NCBI GenBank assembly: GCA_026826555.1
Contig: JAKSZT010054304.1
Location: forward strand, 28,482,632 to 28,546,631
Reading direction: 5' to 3'
Origin: Tolypeutes matacus
Taxonomy: Eukaryota > Chordata > Mammalia > Cingulata > Chlamyphoridae
Length of the DNA stretch: 64,000 nucleotides
A program made the position numbers and the translations under genes. Positions 59,475-64,000 of the stretch are shown piece after piece (position 1 is the first letter of the stretch; the number at the start of each line of letters is the position of its first letter). Below the pieces are notes generated by a model. That model had not been told where the DNA came from, did no database searches, and saw nothing but the letters and a program-made list of their open reading frames with translations.

Positions 59475-59514
59475 TAAGTAGAGTTTATATATACTCATGT
59501 ATGTAGAAATGAAA

Positions 59515-60360
59515 TTGGTTTTTTATATTGACCTTGTATCTCACATCCTTGGTACACTGAATATTTCTAGTATTTCAAGTGTGTGTATGTGTGTGTATTT
59601 ATTGAAGTTTTATTTTATCCAATGACAGTTTTCCTTCTTTCTTTCCACTATCAATTTTAATTTGTTTTCTTGCCTTATTGCATTGTATACCAATATAATT
59701 TTTGCTGGAATTAATGAGTGTAACAATTCCTTCTGTGTTCCTGATCTTGGGGGAAAAATATTCAGAGGTCCATTATTAAGTTATCTGTAGGTATTTCTAG
59801 TTACCTTTATCAGGTAGGGGGCATTTTCTTATATTTCTTTTGTGCCTAGTGTTTTATCATAAATGGGTGTTGAAATTTGTCAAATGCATACTCTGCATTA
59901 AGTGAAATGATAAGTTTTCTATTTATGCTGCTAATATTTTATATTGTATTAGTTGATTTTTAAATGTTAGATGATGCTGCATTCCTTGGTAAATCACACT
60001 TTTATCATTTTTTATTTTTATTTTGAGATATTTCTATATTTGATTTTCTAATAATTTGAAAATGGATTTTGCATGAAGAACTTTGAAAACTTCTTTATGG
60101 AAATATCCTTTTTCTGGTAATGCTATCAGCATCATGTTGGCCTCAAAATAACTATGAAAGAGTTTCCCTTCATCTATTTTCTGAAATACTTTGTATAATT
60201 TTAGCTTCCTATTTTTATATATTTTTTAAATTGGTCATCTTAGCTTGGGTTATGTTCATTTTAGTTATCTATCAAAGAACCAATTTTTGGTTATGTTGAC
60301 TGTTCTACTGTTTGTGCCTTTCTTCATTTTTAAATTTAGAAATTTAATGTCTAATCCACA
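59515..60360 (-). mobile_element. L1 ORF2 fragment, minus strand
   Basis: Antisense ORF2: TATATTGACCTTGTATCTCAC, GTTTTATCATAAATGGGTGTTG, GATGCTGCATTCCTTGG, GGTAATGCTATCAGCATCATG, TTGGCCTCAAAATAACTATG and CAAAGAACCAATTTTTGG occur in the order expected of the reverse transcriptase region on the minus strand. Many stops. Confidence 0.72.
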
Positions 60361-61030
60361 AACTTTATATAGCCTTGGTTTTAAAAAAGAGAGAGAAAGC
60401 CATGGGAAAAAAAAAAAAAAGCACTATTTCAAAATCTGGGTCCTTCCAGCCTTCCAAATATAAGAACTCTGAAAGTTGTACATATCAATGGGAAGAACAA
60501 GAGAAAATTATGAATGGAGCCAAGGCATTTCATAAAACAAAATTTTATATAACCGAAGGATCCTTTCTGGGACTAGATAATTGCCTTTTCAAAAGAAGAG
60601 GTCAGAAAACCAAAACCAGAATAGAATGAAATTCCAGTGTTAGTCATCAATATAAACCCAAAGTGTGCTAGCAAACAATCTGCTTTCATTTTCTGTTTCA
60701 TCCTAGAGCTGGAATCTTGTTTCCAACTCTACAGGCAACAAGAAAGATTGCATTAAAACAATCATTTATATTTTTGTAGTAAGTCCACAGTGGTCTTATT
60801 CCTGGGCAAGCTTACAAGCCATATTAGGTCAGAAGCATTGTAACATAAATATGTGTTAAGACTCCAATGAGGGAGAAGGGAAGGAAGGGAGAAAGGGAGG
60901 GAGGAGGGAGGGAGGGAGGGAGGAAGGAAGGGAAGGAGGGAAGAAGGAAGGAGCTTCTGAGAATAGCCAGAAGTATTAAAGGAATCATAAGAATGCCAAT
61001 CATATTTAAACCGCCTTTTAAAAAAAATGA
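60361..61030. other. Intergenic DNA with a purine-rich tract
   Basis: No gene. Holds the GGGA/GGAA-rich tract at 60868-60953, which explains the lysine/glutamate/arginine-rich and S/L/P/F-rich frames on the two strands. Confidence 0.5.
60868..60953 (+). repeat. Purine-rich (GGGA)n/(GGAA)n tract
   Basis: About 86 bases of G and A only, such as AGGGAGGGAGGGAGGAAGG. Confidence 0.93.
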
Positions 61031-61043
61031 TTTTTTTTTTTTT
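61031..61043 (-). repeat. Candidate poly(A) of the SRRM1 retrocopy
   Basis: T13 on the plus strand, preceded on the minus strand by ATTTAGAATGGAATATTTTAAGCC, shown here in words only as a weak polyadenylation context. It marks a plausible 3' end of the retrocopy. A matching target duplication was not found. Confidence 0.45.
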
Positions 61044-63895
61044 GGCTTAAAATATTCCATTCTAAATGAATTCATGTCAGCTGTCAATGAAAGAATGCCA
61101 CTAATACACTGCGGACAACTTTTGTGATGTACACCCATCCTCCTTTTTTTTCTATGGTGAACTTCAACCCACCAATTATTACAACATATGTTCTAATCTA
61201 AAGCTCAAACACATTTTAGCAATTTTGAAATTGAATTGCATACAAACCAAATAAAATTTACATCATATCAAGCATTTCCACCTAAGACTGTGGGGACACT
61301 TGAGTCTTCTGCATTGATCTCAGGGACTTCACATGCAGGTGCTTTGCTAAGTCATCAAGGTTATCTTCAGCTTCACTTTCAGTCTCCTTTTTAGGCTCTG
61401 CTCTGGCTCTGTTTCTTCCTGTACTGTTGTAGTGGTGCAGCAGTGGCTATGGGGATTACAGTAGTGTAAGAACTACTCCACCTAAGGTGCAGTCTTTTTT
61501 TTTCCTATTGCTTGTTGTGCTGCTTTTCCTGTTTGTGTTTCTTATCCTTCTTTTTCTTTCTGCTTCCTTCTTGGTCAGAATTCCTTGCCAGAGATAGCTT
61601 GGTGTTGGGCTTTTAACCTTTTTGACTGGTACTGCTGGTGACCAGTTTGCACAGGATGACTAAGACTGGACAGGGTAGGTAGGTGCATGGGGTTTTCAGT
61701 TACTGGTTCAGGGATACTGAGACAGATAGAAAGGATGAGACCCTCCTTACAGATTGAGAGCTTGGTGATGCAGCCATTTTTGTCTTTTTGGGTTCCGGAG
61801 CCCTGAAAACACTACTGATGGACTTAATACTTGGAGATAGGGACTGCCTTCTTTGGGGTGATGATGCTCCTCTTTGAATGAGGGGAGAGCTTGAGGTGAT
61901 CTGAGGAACTCAGTGCCGTGGTGAGGGCGAATGCCATTTGTTTGGTTGTGGAGATCGTGCCTCCCTGGTAGCTCGGTTTGGGGAAGATCATTTCCTAAGC
62001 TTTGATGACAATGAAGGCAAACCTCTCTTGGTGACTAGGGAGCATCTTTGTTTGGGAGGTGGAGAATGGGGAACCCTTCGATTTAGCTGTGGAGATGGCG
62101 ATGCCCTTCGTTTAGGAGGGGGAGGGGAAGAAACTGTTGTTCTCTTTGGAAGTTGAGAAGGAGAGTACTGTATCTTCTTTGGGGAAGAAGAGTGATGACT
62201 TGGAGGAGGAGAAGGAGTCCATTGTCATCGTGGTGAAGTAGGAGATCTGCTTCTTCGAAGAGGAGCCACAGGAGAAAGTCACTTTCTGGTGGATGATTGG
62301 GAAGGACTTCTCCGTCTACCATGAGAGGAAGTCTCCTTCTGATGCTTTCGTGGTGATGGAGAGACACTTCAGGAAGGGACATGTTTCTGCCGCTTGCCTA
62401 CCTCACCACTCCTCATATGGTATCTCTAGGACAGCTCATCTTCTGAGGAAGAGGAGGAGCCAGAGTCAGATGAAGACTCCTGGGTGTGTAGTCTCTATTG
62501 GCATCTCTCCTGTTATTTTGCCACCTTTATCTTCTTCCAATTCAGACAACTGTACTTTTCTAGGTGTGGGTGCTGGTGAAGGAGACTCTTTTTCTCAGTA
62601 CCTTTTTGTTTTGTCACTTTGCCTGAAGTCCTCCCTGGAAAGAAAAGAAACACGACTTTTTCTGGTATGGTTTGGTTGCTGGGGTGATGGGAATGATGAG
62701 TTTTGGGCATGGAGTTGCTGGAGACAAAGGCTGGTAACTTTGCCTTGGAGGACTTGCTGAAGAAGATAACCTAAGAGCCTCTTGGGAGGCTTCTTTGGTG
62801 GTGACTGGAAACAGATGAAGATGACGACGATCTACTTCCAGACAAGGATGCTGATGAGTGCCTTCTCTGTCTCACTGGAAATCTAGTCCTTCTATACCTT
62901 AGAGGAGAAAACATTTGTCTTGTGGAGTTCTATGTCAAGGAGAAGCCTGTCTTCTGAATGAATATGACCTTGATCAGGATCTTTGGTGAGGTCTAGGTGG
63001 AGTATGATATGGAGAGCAGGCTCATGTCCGGGACCTTGATTTAGAACATGATCGAGATCTTGGTTGAATCTTCTTTTTATTTTCTTTTCTGGAATTTTTT
63101 CCCGAAGTAATTCCTTAGGCTCTGGTACAGATTCAGACTTTGGGAACTTTCAGGATGTCCCTAGTAAAAGTGGCTTCTTGTACTGAAGTTTCTTTTACTT
63201 TCACTGAAGGTTCTTGGAGATCTGGAGTTTTCTCCTTCTTTTCTGGAGCAGGGTAAGGACTCAGACTCTTGGTTCTGTGACTGGGAGATGGAGAATGACT
63301 GTTCTTTCTCTCTCCTGACAAGTGAAAATTGTCTTCTGGATTATTTGCATCTTCTTAGGCTTCGAGACCTTTGCCTTTTTTTCTCTGCTGCTTTCTTTTT
63401 CTTCCTTATCCCTCTTATCTTTGTCTTCATCTTTCTTTTTCATAGATAACAATTTTTCTTGCTCAGTCTGTCTCTGATTTATTTCTTCTTTCTTCAGTTT
63501 TAGGAAAGCAGAAGGAATTCCATCAATGTTTTCCTGTGCACTTAATGGCAGTGGCCACAGTTCTCCCACAAATTTCTAACAATTTATTTTTCCATTCAAA
63601 AATCCAGTCAGGTTGATTTGGAACATTTTGGAATCTGGATTCTTTTCACTTCCAGATGGTTGAATATAAAGACTCAAACACAACATCATTTTCAAATGGA
63701 AGGATTTCTGTTACTTGTTTTATTATCCAAGGCTTTATAACTTCCAAATTTACTTTGCTCATGTCCACCTTTTTTTCTAGGCATTCTGCAAATTTCAGCT
63801 ATTTCAGTAGCTTCTTCTGTTTGTTACTCAACCGATTATCCTGTTCTGCACTTGTTCTGTGTTGAACTTGCTGCCTTGCACGGAGATGGCTCCCT
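61031..63895 (-). pseudogene. SRRM1P: Processed pseudogene of SRRM1 (SRm160)
   Basis: Read on the minus strand, this is a nearly complete copy of the SRRM1 mRNA. SRRM1 is a splicing coactivator of the nuclear speckle with a PWI domain followed by a long SR-rich tail. Visible in order: A-E-Q-D-N-R (about 63845), K-P-W-I of the PWI domain (about 63728), M-G-E-L-W-P-L-P-L-S-A-Q-E-N (63569 down), K-D-K-R-D-K-E-E-K-E-S-S-R-E-K, T-K-S-L-S-P-Y-P-A-P-E-K-K-E-K-T-P (63133-63321), G-R-T-S-G-K-V-T-K (62513-62710), the lysine-rich tail and the stop TAG at 61282-61284. Then comes 3' UTR to 61043 and a T13 run (61031-61043) that may be the poly(A). There is no intron, but many frameshifts and stops. It has no known function. 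Confidence 0.9.
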
Positions 63896-64000
63896 CTCCC
63901 AAGATGCACTATTTTGTTGCCTGTGCTTTTATCTTGATTTCTTATTTTTCTTGATCATATCTTTTCCTCTATATACTTTATATTTTATTTTACCTATTTT
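63896..64000. other. AT-rich flank of the SRRM1 retrocopy
   Basis: AT-rich DNA past the 5' edge of the pseudogene, no recognised feature. The retrocopy 5' edge lies somewhere between about 63860 and 63900 because SRRM1 similarity fades near its start codon. Confidence 0.45.

Noticed and set aside
62293..62760. 155-residue plus-strand frame
   Set aside because: Antisense to the SR-rich part of the SRRM1 pseudogene. Biased composition keeps both strands open.
61282..63860. SRRM1 as an active gene
   Set aside because: No introns, many frameshifts and in-frame stops, and a degraded start region show it is a processed copy.
1..64000. CRISPR arrays, operons, phage or insertion-sequence structures
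   Set aside because: The window is clearly mammalian: poly(A) retroposons, L1, MIR, MaLR and a processed pseudogene. No spaced direct repeats of CRISPR type and no prokaryotic gene layout were seen.

Overview
This is a mammalian intergenic window with no intact host protein-coding gene. It is AT-rich and built largely of interspersed repeats. The repeat set points to a xenarthran, most likely an armadillo close to Dasypus. About ten short elements carry a tRNA-like head (GTGGCTCAAG..GG, then a GGTTCAATCCC-type B box) followed by CACANNAG-rich or CAATGAG-rich bodies, which matches the DAS-SINEs described from armadillo. The young L1 tails carry a long 3' UTR that I recognise from Dasypus L1s. 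These family names come from memory; I could not run RepeatMasker.

Layout. 0.8-3.9 kb: an ancient L1-derived segment split by a complete MaLR provirus in minus orientation (two LTRs, non-coding internal region, 5-bp near-perfect target duplication). 4.4-7.9 kb: a SINE, an old L1M split by a young L1 tail, then a second old L1/HAL1-like piece. 8.1-12.7 kb: a decayed endogenous retrovirus with two related LTRs, an RNase H remnant and a large (GGGAA)n tract; its 3' LTR is itself split by a solo LTR. 13.0-14.3 kb: two MLT1-like LTRs. 14.3-24.3 kb: mostly unique AT-rich DNA with MIRs, one minus-strand SINE and a DNA-transposon-like repeat. 24.4-31.5 kb: a long L1 with 5' UTR, ORF1, ORF2 and 3' UTR, broken by two SINEs, a large ORF2 deletion and several stops. 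31.6-33.4 kb: another L1 3' UTR. 33.4-38.6 kb: AT-rich DNA and a composite SINE. 38.7-42.3 kb: an internally deleted L1/HAL1-like element with a solo LTR inside its 5' region. 42.6-47.6 kb: four SINEs, an antisense L1 fragment and a SINE-split MLT1 LTR. 47.6-58.0 kb: AT-rich DNA with a MIR and an L1 tail. 58.0-60.4 kb: two L1 pieces around a minus-strand ERV solo LTR. 61.0-63.9 kb: a near-full-length processed pseudogene of SRRM1 on the minus strand.

Nothing here works together as a gene system. The content is a layered record of insertions: L1M and MIR first, then MaLR/ERV LTRs, then lineage-specific L1s and SINEs, with the order readable from who interrupts whom. The most notable patterns are three L1-type copies lacking the endonuclease part of ORF2, and two different L1 3' UTR bodies sharing one terminal segment. 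I saw no convincing undescribed functional system.
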